A stretch of DNA of 64,000 nucleotides from Burkholderiales bacterium RIFCSPHIGHO2_01_FULL_63_240 (GCA_001770725.1 MERU01000002.1:310001-374000); one strand, 5' to 3'; shown: positions 42,400-50,197, numbered from the stretch's first letter. A program made the numbers and translations. The notes: generated from the sequence alone by a model not told the origin.

Positions 42400-42836
42400 A
42401 CGCACAACGCTCCAGCATGAAACACCACACCGGCAGTTGCCTTTGCGGAGGGGTCCGCTTCACGCTCACCGGCCCGATCGCACCGATCCAGGTCTGTCAC
42501 TGCATGCAGTGCCGCAAGGCCCAAGGCACGGCCATCGCCACGAACGTGCCGGTCGAAGCCTCGCACTTCCGGCTTGAGCAGGGCGACGGCTTGCTGTCGT
42601 CCTACGAGTCCTCGCCAGGCAAGCAGCGCGTCTTTTGCAGGGTGTGCGGCTCGCCCATCTACAGCCAGCGAGACACCATGCCCGGTGTGTTGCGCGTCCG
42701 GCTGGGCTTGATCAACGAGCCGGTTGACGCCCCGCTGCGGGCGCATTTCTTCACCGGTTCAAAAGCCAACTGGTGGCCCATCTGCGATGAGCTGCCGCAG
42801 TTCGTGGCGGGCCTGGAGCCACCCAAGGTGCCGTGA
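42396..42836 (+). CDS. GFA (glutathione-dependent formaldehyde-activating)-family protein
   Basis: A 146-residue zinc-binding protein with the GFA cysteines: CLCGGVRFTL, CHCMQCRKAQG and FCRVCGSPIYSQ. The family includes enzymes said to add glutathione to formaldehyde, but most members have unknown roles. Its start overlaps the VOC stop (ATGA), so both are translated from one mRNA. Confidence 0.9.
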   Translation: MNAQRSSMKHHTGSCLCGGVRFTLTGPIAPIQVCHCMQCRKAQGTAIATNVPVEASHFRLEQGDGLLSSYESSPGKQRVFCRVCGSPIYSQRDTMPGVLRVRLGLINEPVDAPLRAHFFTGSKANWWPICDELPQFVAGLEPPKVP

Positions 42837-43053
42837 AGCCATGCAAGGCAAAGTGCGCGGTTGCACGCCCACAGCCCCCGTGAACAGGTGTTGGCATGCA
42901 GTGGTTTCGTTCGCCGCGGATGCGCATCGGTTTGAATCAGGGTGAATGCGGGGCTCAGCCCCTGAAAACGCTCTGATACGATGTAACAACAACACAAGGG
43001 AGGGGTGCTTGCAAGCGCATCGCGCGCTGCCTGATGCCCCAAGCAGAAGGCAA

Positions 43054-43593
43054 ATGAAGAAGCAAGACATCCGCGCGGACATCGAGCGCCGCATCGCCAT
43101 GGGCGAAGGCAAATCCAGCATCTTCCAGGCCCTGAAGGGCCAGGGCGTGAGCGACGGCACGCTGGCCCATCTCCTCGCGTCCCACGCCGACCCGAAGCTC
43201 GCCTTGCAACATGCTCGGCTCATCAAGGGCATGGTGGTCATCGCCTGGGTGCAGCTGGTGTTGGGTGTGCTCATCGGCCTGAGCCTCGCGCTGAAGATGG
43301 GCTCGTTGGCAGGCCTGCTGATCGCTGCATTCATTGGCGGCTTCGCCTACCTTTTCGTCTGGGGCTTTCAGCACAGCCGGGCTTGGGCCTACAACGCATC
43401 GATCGTGCTGTCGATCATCAACTTGCCCAAGGCGCTGAGCGACGTGTCCACAGAGCCCGCCAGCAGCGTGTTCGCGCTGACACTGGGCGTGGCCTGGATT
43501 GCCTACACCTGGTTCGTGCGCAGCAAGCTGTTTCCAGACTTCGCTGTCCTGGGGCCACGCAAGGTGAGCGGCACCTACCGGTTCTCCAGTTGA
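43054..43593 (+). CDS. Hypothetical inner-membrane protein
   Basis: A 179-residue protein. A soluble N-terminal 65 residues (KQDIRADIERRIAMGEGKSS) resembles a short helical head, followed by three to four membrane helices: MVVIAWVQLVLGVLIGLSLA, LAGLLIAAFIGGFAYLFVWG, ASIVLSIINLPKAL and VFALTLGVAWIAYTWF. ATG at 43054 follows AGAAGGCAA; a longer frame starts within the upstream spacer. No family recognised. Confidence 0.75.
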   Translation: MKKQDIRADIERRIAMGEGKSSIFQALKGQGVSDGTLAHLLASHADPKLALQHARLIKGMVVIAWVQLVLGVLIGLSLALKMGSLAGLLIAAFIGGFAYLFVWGFQHSRAWAYNASIVLSIINLPKALSDVSTEPASSVFALTLGVAWIAYTWFVRSKLFPDFAVLGPRKVSGTYRFSS

Positions 43594-43675
43594 GCTTCCC
43601 CCGGTCGGCATGGTGCGCCGAGGTCATGTGCCGGCCTTTTCACTCCACCTCGTTTGTCCCACAGGGAGCCTTTGA

Positions 43676-44110
43676 ATGAAGAAGTTGTTCGTTGCAGCCG
43701 CCATCGCTGTCAACCTGGTTGGTTGCGCCTCCGTCAACATGGGCACGCCCCAGGCCGATGCAGCGGCCAAGCAGTTCGTGGCCCCCGCCGACAAGGCTGG
43801 CGTCTACATCTACCGCAACGAGTCGATGGGCTCGGCCGTGAAGATGGACGTCGACCTGGACGGCAAGCCGATCGGCCAGACCGTCGCGAAGACCTACCTC
43901 TACAAGGAAGTGCCCGCTGGCAAGCACACCATCACCTCCAAGGCAGAAAACGACTCCACCGTGGAAGTGGACGCCAAGCCTGGCATGCTGTACTACGTCT
44001 GGCAGGAAGTGAAGATGGGCGTGCTGTCGGCTCGCTCCAAGCTGCAGCTGGTGGATGCTGCCACCGGCAAAGCCGGCGTGAGCGAAAGCAAGCTGGCCGA
44101 AACCAAGTGA
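43676..44110 (+). CDS. DUF2846-type lipoprotein
   Basis: A 144-residue exported lipoprotein. The signal peptide MKKLFVAAAIAVNLVGC ends in a lipobox with Cys17. The body (AGVYIYRNESMGSAVKMDVD, LDGKPIGQTVAKTYLYKEV, GKHTITSKAEN) has the DUF2846 beta-sandwich pattern. Members are of unknown role in the periplasm. A long GC-rich hairpin follows. Confidence 0.88.
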   Translation: MKKLFVAAAIAVNLVGCASVNMGTPQADAAAKQFVAPADKAGVYIYRNESMGSAVKMDVDLDGKPIGQTVAKTYLYKEVPAGKHTITSKAENDSTVEVDAKPGMLYYVWQEVKMGVLSARSKLQLVDAATGKAGVSESKLAETK

Positions 44111-44133
44111 TGGCGCACGCCTGAAGTGCACAC

Positions 44134-44169
44134 GAGGTGCGCGGCGGCCGTTCACCGTCCGCGCACCTC
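44134..44169 (+). terminator. Long GC-rich hairpin after the DUF2846 gene
   Basis: A perfect 11-bp stem (GAGGTGCGCGG/CCGCGCACCTC) with a 14-nt loop, 24 bp after the stop. There is no T-tract, so it may stop transcription only weakly or protect the mRNA. Confidence 0.5.
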
Positions 44170-44307
44170 TCGCACGCACCAACCGAGGTCGAGGCCTTTG
44201 GCACACCTGTTGCACGCCAAGCTTGCCAGTCCTCATCGCCGACGCGGCACCCTGCCCGACCGGTTGATGGCGACACCTGCAACAAAATCGCTTCTGCGAG
44301 GTGCCTC

Positions 44308-44805
44308 ATGCCCATCGATCTGAAGGTCTACACGTTGGTTCACGTTGTGCTGAGCCTGTTTGGCATTTTTTCAGGCCTGGTGGTGGCTGGCGGCTTCGTC
44401 TCAGGCACGAAGTTGCCTCGCTGGATCGATTTCTTCCTGGTGACCACCCTGCTCACCAACCTCACCGGGTTCGGTTTTCCATTTGTCACCATCTTGCCGT
44501 CCCACATCGTCGGCGGGCTGTCCCTGATCGTCCTTGCAGGGGCGATTGCCGCGGCATACTGGAAACGGCTCGAATCCCGGTGGTTGCCGGCCTTCGTGGT
44601 TCTGAGCATCGTTGCGCTGTACCTCAATGTCTTCGTGCTCCTGGCTCAATTGCTCCAGAAGATCCCGGCCTTGGCGATCCTGGCTCCTGATCCAGCAGCG
44701 CCCGCCTTCGGAGCGACCCAAGGCGTGGTTCTCCTGCTCTTCGTCCTGCTGGGGTGGGGGGCAGTCAAGGGATCTGCCCATGGAACAAGCCAACGCCCGC
44801 GATGA
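44308..44805 (+). CDS. Hypothetical four-helix membrane protein
   Basis: A 165-residue protein: VYTLVHVVLSLFGIFSGLVVAG, FFLVTTLLTNLTGFGFPFVTIL, GLSLIVLAGAIAAAYW and FVVLSIVALYLNVFVLLAQLL are membrane segments, with a last one near the C-terminus (VVLLLFVLLGWG). No family name is recognised. ATG at 44308 is chosen because MPIDLKVYTLVH starts directly before the first helix. Its 3' end overlaps the following reading frame by 26 bp. Confidence 0.75.
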   Translation: MPIDLKVYTLVHVVLSLFGIFSGLVVAGGFVSGTKLPRWIDFFLVTTLLTNLTGFGFPFVTILPSHIVGGLSLIVLAGAIAAAYWKRLESRWLPAFVVLSIVALYLNVFVLLAQLLQKIPALAILAPDPAAPAFGATQGVVLLLFVLLGWGAVKGSAHGTSQRPR

Positions 44806-45004
44806 CCACACCGCTTCAACACTGATCGACCAGAAGATCGCTGACCTGGGCGACTGGCGAGGCGACGTGCTGCGTCGCGTCCGCGCCCTCGTCCGCGATG
44901 CCGCGCCAGGTGTCATCGAAGAAGAGGCGTTCAAGTCCTGGATCGGTGCAGCCGTGGCATTGAACGCAGCAGGCATCAGGAAGAAGGGCAAGCAGGCGCC
45001 ATGA
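44780..45004 (+). pseudogene. DUF1801-like gene with an apparent in-frame internal deletion
   Basis: A 74-residue frame. Residues 1-47 (TLIDQKIADLGDWRGDVLRR, VRALVRDAAPGVIEE) match the start of DUF1801 proteins. They are joined directly to EEAFKSWIGAAVALNAAG, which matches the end of the family. The central 60 or so residues (the WKWxxPVWSxDG core and following strands) are missing, judged against the family pattern I remember. The frame is kept, so a short protein may still be made, but the fold cannot be complete. Probably a deletion remnant. Confidence 0.6.
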
Positions 45005-45435
45005 GCCCCCCGAAGCCAACCCTGCTCACCGGGCGACACCTTGTCGCCGCCCTGTTGCTGTGGTTCCTGGTCGGCGGCTTGCTCCTGCTTCAGTTCTGGC
45101 CCAGCTTGCCCCGCAACGGGCATGAAGTCGCGCTGGTGCTGGTCATCGGGCCGCCTGCGTACGGGTTGCTCGAGTGGACAGGCAGCTGGCTGCTGTCCAA
45201 GCGACACGGCAAAGCGCTCTCAACACGGAGCCTATCGCCGCTGCGCGTGCTGGTGGCGTTGTTGGTGGCCGCAACATGGCTGGCCGCCGCGTGGTGGTTC
45301 TCCGCTCATGTGCTCGATGTGCGCGTGACGGCACTCGAGGCCGGTGAGCACGTGTTCCTGCCCGCCCGAACACCTCACGCGGTGACCGACGTTTCACAAG
45401 GGCCCCTCTGGCTCGCCATCCACCTCCAACCATGA
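45001..45435 (+). CDS. Membrane protein with a cupin-like C-terminal tail
   Basis: A 144-residue frame overlapping the previous stop by 4 nt. The N-terminal 100 residues have three membrane segments (LVAALLLWFLVGGLLLLQFW, ALVLVIGPPAYGLLEW, LVALLVAATWLAAAWWF). The last 35 residues (ALEAGEHVFLPARTPHAV, PLWLAIHL) read like the end of a cupin barrel, where the PGE/PAGTPH strands are. This may be a chimera of two genes or a coincidence. It overlaps the GNAT gene by 4 nt. Confidence 0.6.
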   Translation: MSPPKPTLLTGRHLVAALLLWFLVGGLLLLQFWPSLPRNGHEVALVLVIGPPAYGLLEWTGSWLLSKRHGKALSTRSLSPLRVLVALLVAATWLAAAWWFSAHVLDVRVTALEAGEHVFLPARTPHAVTDVSQGPLWLAIHLQP

Positions 45436-45851
45436 CGGTCTTCCACCCCACCTCCGATGCCGAGCTGGCGTCATGCTTTCCGGCGTTCCTGGCGCTGCGC
45501 CCTCACCTGGACCTTGAAGGCTTCCTCCAACAGGTGCGTCGGCAACAGGCGCAGGGCTACCGCATCGTTGCCAAGCAGGTCGACGGGCTGGTGCCCAGCG
45601 CGGCCGGCTACCGCTTCGCCGAGTTCCTGGCCTGGGGCAAGGTGCTCTACATCGACGACCTGACCACGCTTGAACCTGCTCGCGGGCAAGGGCATGGCGG
45701 CGCCTTGCTGGACTGGTTGATCGCCCATGCCCGCGAGCAAGGCTGCAATGCCGTTCACCTCGACTCCGGCTACCAGCGCCACGCTGCGCACCGGCTCTAC
45801 CTTCACAAGGGCTTTGTGCTGAGCAGCCATCACCTCGCCCTGCCTCTTTGA
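45432..45851 (+). CDS. GNAT-family N-acetyltransferase
   Basis: A 139-residue protein with an acetyl-CoA-binding loop EPARGQGHGGALLDWLIAHAR and the later strand AVHLDSGYQRHAAHRLYLHKGF, typical of GNAT. IDDLTTLEP is the beta-4 strand. The substrate is unknown. The start overlaps the previous stop (ATGA), and the next gene begins 10 bp later. Confidence 0.9.
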   Translation: MTVFHPTSDAELASCFPAFLALRPHLDLEGFLQQVRRQQAQGYRIVAKQVDGLVPSAAGYRFAEFLAWGKVLYIDDLTTLEPARGQGHGGALLDWLIAHAREQGCNAVHLDSGYQRHAAHRLYLHKGFVLSSHHLALPL

Positions 45852-45861
45852 CAACCAAGCC

Positions 45862-46497
45862 ATGTACTGCCCTGCCCAGTTCGAAGAACAGCGCCCCGAG
45901 GTCCTGCAACAGCTCATCGCCGAGCACCCCCTTGCCACCATCGTTCGCATGGGCGCTGATGGCCTCGTGGCAGACCACGTCCCCATGCTGCATGTGCCCT
46001 CATCCGACGATGGCCATGGGCACCTCATCGGCCACGTCGCGCGGGCCAACCCGTTGTGGCAAACCGAACCCAATGAAGAACTGCTCCTGGTGTTCCAGGG
46101 CCCCCAGACCTACATCTCACCCAACTGGTACGCCACCAAGGCCGATGGCGGCAAGGTCGTTCCCACCTGGAATTACGCGGTGGTGCATGTGCACGCCACG
46201 CTCTCGCCCGTGCACGAACCAGCCGAGGTCCTGGACATCCTGACGCGGCTGACGACGCAGCACGAGGCCAAGCAACCTCATCCATGGCAGGTCGCCGATG
46301 CCCCCGTCGACTTCACGCGCAAGCTGCTGGACAACATCGTGGGCGTGAGCCTGCAGATCCGGCGCATGCAGGGCAAGTGGAAGGTCAGCCAGAACCAACC
46401 CTCAGCCAACCGGGCCGGCGTCGTTTCAGCTCTGATCGGGCAAGGCGGGGACGCCGCTGTGGCGATGGCTGGACTGGTGGGGCCAGGGCTGCGATGA
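45862..46497 (+). CDS. FMN-binding PaiB-like protein
   Basis: A 211-residue protein of the PaiB/FMN-binding negative regulator family with a split-barrel flavin-reductase-like fold. N-terminal MYCPAQFEEQRPEVLQQLI, LATIVRMGADGLVADHVPML, LLVFQGPQTYISPNWYATK, VPTWNYAVVHVHATL and the C-terminal VGVSLQIRRMQGKWKVSQNQ. In Bacillus, PaiB pairs with an acetyltransferase (PaiA); here too a GNAT gene is immediately upstream. The family's DNA-binding role is not firmly established. Confidence 0.93.
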   Translation: MYCPAQFEEQRPEVLQQLIAEHPLATIVRMGADGLVADHVPMLHVPSSDDGHGHLIGHVARANPLWQTEPNEELLLVFQGPQTYISPNWYATKADGGKVVPTWNYAVVHVHATLSPVHEPAEVLDILTRLTTQHEAKQPHPWQVADAPVDFTRKLLDNIVGVSLQIRRMQGKWKVSQNQPSANRAGVVSALIGQGGDAAVAMAGLVGPGLR

Positions 46498-46589
46498 CGG
46501 TGATTGGCTTGCCGCTCCTGCAATCCGTTGTGCTGGTGCCTGCCTGCGTTTTTTGGCGGAGGCATCAGGGAATCAACGGAACAATTAAA

Positions 46590-46605
46590 TGTACGAAAGA
46601 GTACA
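46590..46605 (+). promoter_or_regulatory. Inverted repeat in an AT-rich promoter region before the MAPEG gene
   Basis: TGTAC and GTACA with a 6-nt spacer, in a local AT-rich stretch (46580-46620) with AAAATAT after it, 38 bp before the MAPEG start. It has the shape of a TetR-type half-site pair. Confidence 0.45.
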
Positions 46606-46643
46606 AAATATCCTGAATTCCATCTCATCCGGGAGCAGCGACC

Positions 46644-47060
46644 TTGAAAGCCACCGCCATTTTCCTGCCCGCCCTGCTGCTGATGTTCTGGACGCTGACG
46701 GTGCTGCTGCTGGTGCCCATCCGCCGCGTCAGAGCGGTCATGCACAAGCGCCTGACCCCGAAGGACTTCAGCCACGGCGAGTCGCCAAGGGTGCCGCCCG
46801 ATGTGGCCCTGCCCAACCGCATCTTCATGAACCTCCTGGAGGTTCCGGTGCTGTTCTACGTGGTCGCGTTCATGGCCTACCTGACCAGCCTGGTCAACGA
46901 GGTCACCGTGGGTCTGGCGTGGGCCTACGTGGCGCTTCGCTTCGTGCACAGTGGCATCTACTTCACCTACAACCACGTTGGGCACCGCGCACTGGTGTTC
47001 GGCACCAGCAACGTGCTGGTCAGCGTGATGATCTGCTATGTGGCGTATCACCTGATCTGA
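46644..47060 (+). CDS. MAPEG-family membrane protein
   Basis: A 138-residue inner-membrane protein, with four helices in the MAPEG family pattern: IFLPALLLMFWTLTVLLLVP, FMNLLEVPVLFYVVAFMAYL, GLAWAYVALRFVHSGIYFTY and the HVGHRA motif followed by a last helix. Members are eicosanoid/glutathione-metabolism proteins in eukaryotes; the bacterial role is unknown. It starts at TTG 46644, preceded by GGGAG, since no ATG is suitably placed. Confidence 0.88.
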   Translation: MKATAIFLPALLLMFWTLTVLLLVPIRRVRAVMHKRLTPKDFSHGESPRVPPDVALPNRIFMNLLEVPVLFYVVAFMAYLTSLVNEVTVGLAWAYVALRFVHSGIYFTYNHVGHRALVFGTSNVLVSVMICYVAYHLI

Positions 47061-47211
47061 TGATGGCACTCGCGCTTGCTGCCGCGCTGTCCGCCGGGCA
47101 TGCCAGCGCCCAGCCGGGAAAGGAACCGCCATGCCACGGAGGGATCCGTGCGCAGGCTTGCGCAGTGAGAAGGAACCGGACCACCCAGGGGCTTGGGAGG
47201 TCCGGCTCGCT

Positions 47212-48264
47212 TCATGGCAAGGGCAGTTGTCCCAGGGCCGGGTACTCGATGCTGCCAAAGTAAAGCGACGTCCCCCGCTCCCGCACGCTGGTGATCGGGG
47301 CGTAGGCACCGTCTGTCGCGTCTTGCAAATCGGCCACCACCTTGCCGGAGAGATCCAGCTTCAGCACCCGAGCATGTTTGGCGGCCTTCGGTCGCACCGA
47401 CTCAGGGATGCGATACACCGCGCTCAAAAGCGCCGGGTAAGGCAGCATGCCATCGAGCATCGCATCGCGAGGGGCGAAAAGCGCCAGCCAGAAGCCATCC
47501 TTGCCGTTGTAGCTGATGTTGTCCGGGAAGCCCGGCAGGTTCTCGATGAAGGGCTCGAACTGCCCCGCCTTCGGGCCCTTGAGCCAGTAGCGCATGACGC
47601 GATACTGCAGCGTCTCCGACACCAGGACATAAGCCTCGTCAGGCCCCAGGGTCACGCCATTGGCCACGTGCAGGCCGGAAGCCAGGGTGGTGGTCTCTCC
47701 GGTTCGCGGGTCGTGGCTGAGCAGGCGGCCATGGTTTCCATGCTCGAAGACGTCAGCCATCATCTTGTCCAAGCCGTGTTTGGACGAGGCGTCGGAGAAG
47801 TAGATGATGCCGGACCTGGCTTGCACCACGTCGTCGGTCAACTTGAACGGCACCCCATTGGACTCGGTGGACAGCACCTCGACCTTGCCCTGCGTGACAC
47901 GCAGCAGGCCCTTGAGCGCATCGGCCACCAGCACGGCGCTGCCGTCGGCGCAGGCAAACGTGCCCCAAGGGCGGCCGCCCGTGTTGGCGAGCACTTCATG
48001 CGTCTGCCCATCGGCGGAAAAGCGCACGACACGGCCATCCGCGTAGCCGGCGTAGATGCGCCCCGCATCGTCGAATGAAATGCCCTCGGGCCCGACACCC
48101 ACATTCAGCCCGATGCGCTGGATGCCTTTGAGTGCCTGGTTCGTCGGCCCCTGCTGAGCCAGAGGGGGTGGTGTCCAGCCGCTGGGCGTGATGTCCACGG
48201 GCCAAAGCGACAGGTAGGCGATGGCGGCGACCGCGATCGCGCCCATGATGGTTGATGCTCTCAT
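47212..48264 (-). CDS. SMP-30/gluconolactonase/strictosidine-synthase-like protein
   Basis: A 350-residue beta-propeller with an N-terminal signal anchor (IMGAIAVAAIAYLSLWPV). Seen: GPEGISFDDAGRIYAGYADG, RPWGTFACADGSAVLVADA, GIIYFSDAS, and GLHVANGVTLGPDEAYVLVSET, LPGFPDNISYNGKDGFWLAL. These fit the strictosidine synthase-like group of lactonases. It may start at 48264 or at 48294, 1 nt after the stop of the upstream PhyH-like gene; the anchor fits the former. The gene probably shares the PhyH transcript. Confidence 0.85.
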   Translation of the reverse strand: MRASTIMGAIAVAAIAYLSLWPVDITPSGWTPPPLAQQGPTNQALKGIQRIGLNVGVGPEGISFDDAGRIYAGYADGRVVRFSADGQTHEVLANTGGRPWGTFACADGSAVLVADALKGLLRVTQGKVEVLSTESNGVPFKLTDDVVQARSGIIYFSDASSKHGLDKMMADVFEHGNHGRLLSHDPRTGETTTLASGLHVANGVTLGPDEAYVLVSETLQYRVMRYWLKGPKAGQFEPFIENLPGFPDNISYNGKDGFWLALFAPRDAMLDGMLPYPALLSAVYRIPESVRPKAAKHARVLKLDLSGKVVADLQDATDGAYAPITSVRERGTSLYFGSIEYPALGQLPLP

Positions 48265-48295
48265 GCTCGGAAGTGCGTGCGCTGGTGCGCCCATG

Positions 48296-49297
48296 TCACT
48301 TGGGCTGGTTCTCGGAGGGCTTGACTTCGGCTGGGTTGTTCCACGTCTGACGGGGAATGGCCGAGCTGGCGCCACTGAGCTGCAACTTGGCGGCGGACAC
48401 CACGTTTTGCACGGCAGATGTCAGCAGCTTGTGGGTGGTGGGGCTTTCGGGCTGCAGGCGGGCGCTGCGCTCGGCCGGATCATGCTGCGGCAAGATGATG
48501 GGGAAAGCCGCTCCACGCAGCGGGCCACCTTCTTTCGAGTCATGGCGGTAGTGAATCGGCATGCGCTTGGCCGAGGGCTGGTAGGTGACATCGTCCCCCG
48601 TCCAGCGCAGCGCCAGGGCACGGCGACGGCGCGTGCGCGAGGTGTTGCCGTAGGAGCCATGCAAGGTCAGCGGGTGGAACATCAGGATGTCGCCCGGCTC
48701 CATGTCCCAGTGCAGCAACTCGTACTTGTCCAGGTTGGCGTTGATGTCCGGGATGTCGTCCATCTTTTCGTCGATGATCGCCGCGACATAGTCCGGCGAC
48801 AGCGCCTTGAAGCGCTGCGGCCACTTGTGCGAGCCCTTGACGTAGAGCAGGCCGCTGTTGTCCTTGTTGACCTTGTCCAGCGGGATCCAGAAGGACGTGA
48901 TCTGCTCGCCCCGGATGGGCCAGAAGCTCAGGTCCTGGTGCCAGGGCGTCGGGGCATCCGTGCCGGGTTCCTTGACGAACATCTGGTCGTAGAAAAAGCG
49001 AACCTCTTTCGACTGCATCAGGTCCTGGGCCCAGCGTGCGAACGGGCCGTAGTAGATCAGGTCACGCAGGACATCGATGCGCTTCCAAAGGAAGATGTCC
49101 ATCTTGTAGCCCTCGACCTTCCTCGACATGAACTTGCCGAGGAGCGACTGCTCACGGATCGCGGTCTCCAGGCCCTCCTCCACCATCGCGACCCAGTTGG
49201 GGTCCAGGGCCTGGCGCAGCATGATCACGCCGTCTTCGTCATAGCGCTGGATTTCCTCGGCGGTCAGCTTGCGCACGGGATGGGCAGGAAAGCTCAT
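48296..49297 (-). CDS. Phytanoyl-CoA dioxygenase (PhyH)-family oxygenase
   Basis: A 333-residue Fe(II)/2-oxoglutarate-dependent oxygenase. Iron ligands: His and Asp in TPWHQDLSFWPI and the distal His in FHPLTLHGSYGNTS, with Arg of RRRALALRW for 2-oxoglutarate. Also ITSFWIPLDKVNKDNSGLLYVKGSH. The substrate is unknown: a lipid, alkyl compound or secondary metabolite. ATG at 49297 follows GAGGTG; the upstream MMKSSV start sits in the inverted repeats. It diverges from a TetR gene, its likely regulator. Confidence 0.92.
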   Translation of the reverse strand: MSFPAHPVRKLTAEEIQRYDEDGVIMLRQALDPNWVAMVEEGLETAIREQSLLGKFMSRKVEGYKMDIFLWKRIDVLRDLIYYGPFARWAQDLMQSKEVRFFYDQMFVKEPGTDAPTPWHQDLSFWPIRGEQITSFWIPLDKVNKDNSGLLYVKGSHKWPQRFKALSPDYVAAIIDEKMDDIPDINANLDKYELLHWDMEPGDILMFHPLTLHGSYGNTSRTRRRRALALRWTGDDVTYQPSAKRMPIHYRHDSKEGGPLRGAAFPIILPQHDPAERSARLQPESPTTHKLLTSAVQNVVSAAKLQLSGASSAIPRQTWNNPAEVKPSENQPK

Positions 49298-49304
49298 GGG
49301 CACC

Positions 49305-49351
49305 TCATTGATAACTGATGATTTCATCAATTATGATTTTTGCATCAATGA
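49305..49351. promoter_or_regulatory. Nested inverted repeats, candidate TetR operator
   Basis: The outer pair is TCATTGAT (49305-49312) and ATCAATGA (49344-49351). Inside lies TGATGA-TT-TCATCA (49316-49329). The stretch is AT-rich and lies between the PhyH start (49297) and the TetR start (49445). It is the likely control point of both divergent genes. Confidence 0.6.
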
Positions 49352-49444
49352 AGTGCGTTGGTGCTTACCCTGGTCTGGAGCAAAAACGCGGCCCCTCTGT
49401 CATCGGTGCTAGGCTCAGCGGTGTGATTGCCTGCCGAAGTTCCC

Positions 49445-50197
49445 ATGTCGCCCATTGAAAAAACCCCGGCTGCCCAGCTCGCCCTTGCTCAGGAAAGTAC
49501 GGCTGCCGAGTCATCGCCCGAAGTCAAGGCACCCCGTGGGGCCAGACGCAAACGCGACACCCGCGTCCGCCTGTTGGGCGCGGCGCTGCATCTGATGGCG
49601 CATCGCGGCGTGGGCGGGGTCACGATCAACGAGATCACCGAGCAGGCGGACGTGGGGTTCGGTTCGTTCTACAACCACTTCGAATCGAAGGACGCCATCC
49701 ATGCGACCCTGATCGAAGAGGTGATCGGCCACTACGCCGTGGCGCTGGACAAGCTGGGCGACCAGTTGTCAGACCCTGCCGAGAAGATCTCGGCATCGGC
49801 GCGCTACACGATGCTGCGCGGGCACGATGACCCCACCTGGGGCCGGTTTGTCTTTCAAACCAGCTTCAGCCGTGACAGCATGAGCGATGGGCTGGGCAGG
49901 TACTTGCTGCAGGACATCGGCCATGGCGTGTCCGCCGGGCGGTTCGCCGTGGATGACTTGCCGTCGGTGTACATCGCGGTCGGCAGCACGATCCTGGGTG
50001 GCTTGGCGGCCATGTCGGACCAGGCCGAGCTCAACCATGAGCCCGACTTCTTTGGCGATGCCCAGACCTTGTCGAAGCGCATCGCCGCCATCTTGCTGAC
50101 CATCCTCGGTTTGCCCAAGGATGAAGCGCAAGAACTGGCCAACCGCCCGCTTCCTCAGATCGAGCTGCCAGCCAACCCCTTCGCCCAACCCAGTTGA
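49445..50197 (+). CDS. TetR-family transcriptional regulator
   Basis: A 250-residue repressor. An N-terminal 35-residue disordered tail precedes the HTH: RVRLLGAALHLMAHRGVGG and VTINEITEQADVGFGSFYNHF. The C-terminal domain has a helix-rich ligand pocket ending LPANPFAQPS. A longer frame starts at TTG 49427. It is divergent from the PhyH and SMP-30 genes and probably regulates them via the nested repeats. The ligand is unknown. Confidence 0.92.
   Translation: MSPIEKTPAAQLALAQESTAAESSPEVKAPRGARRKRDTRVRLLGAALHLMAHRGVGGVTINEITEQADVGFGSFYNHFESKDAIHATLIEEVIGHYAVALDKLGDQLSDPAEKISASARYTMLRGHDDPTWGRFVFQTSFSRDSMSDGLGRYLLQDIGHGVSAGRFAVDDLPSVYIAVGSTILGGLAAMSDQAELNHEPDFFGDAQTLSKRIAAILLTILGLPKDEAQELANRPLPQIELPANPFAQPS

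Noticed and set aside
41986-47060. Possible integron cassette array (VOC, GFA, DUF1801, GNAT, PaiB-like: families often seen in cassettes)
   Set aside because: Several genes overlap by 4 nt or lie 10 bp apart, leaving no room for attC sites, and no GTTRRRY core with its partner was seen. No integrase is present.
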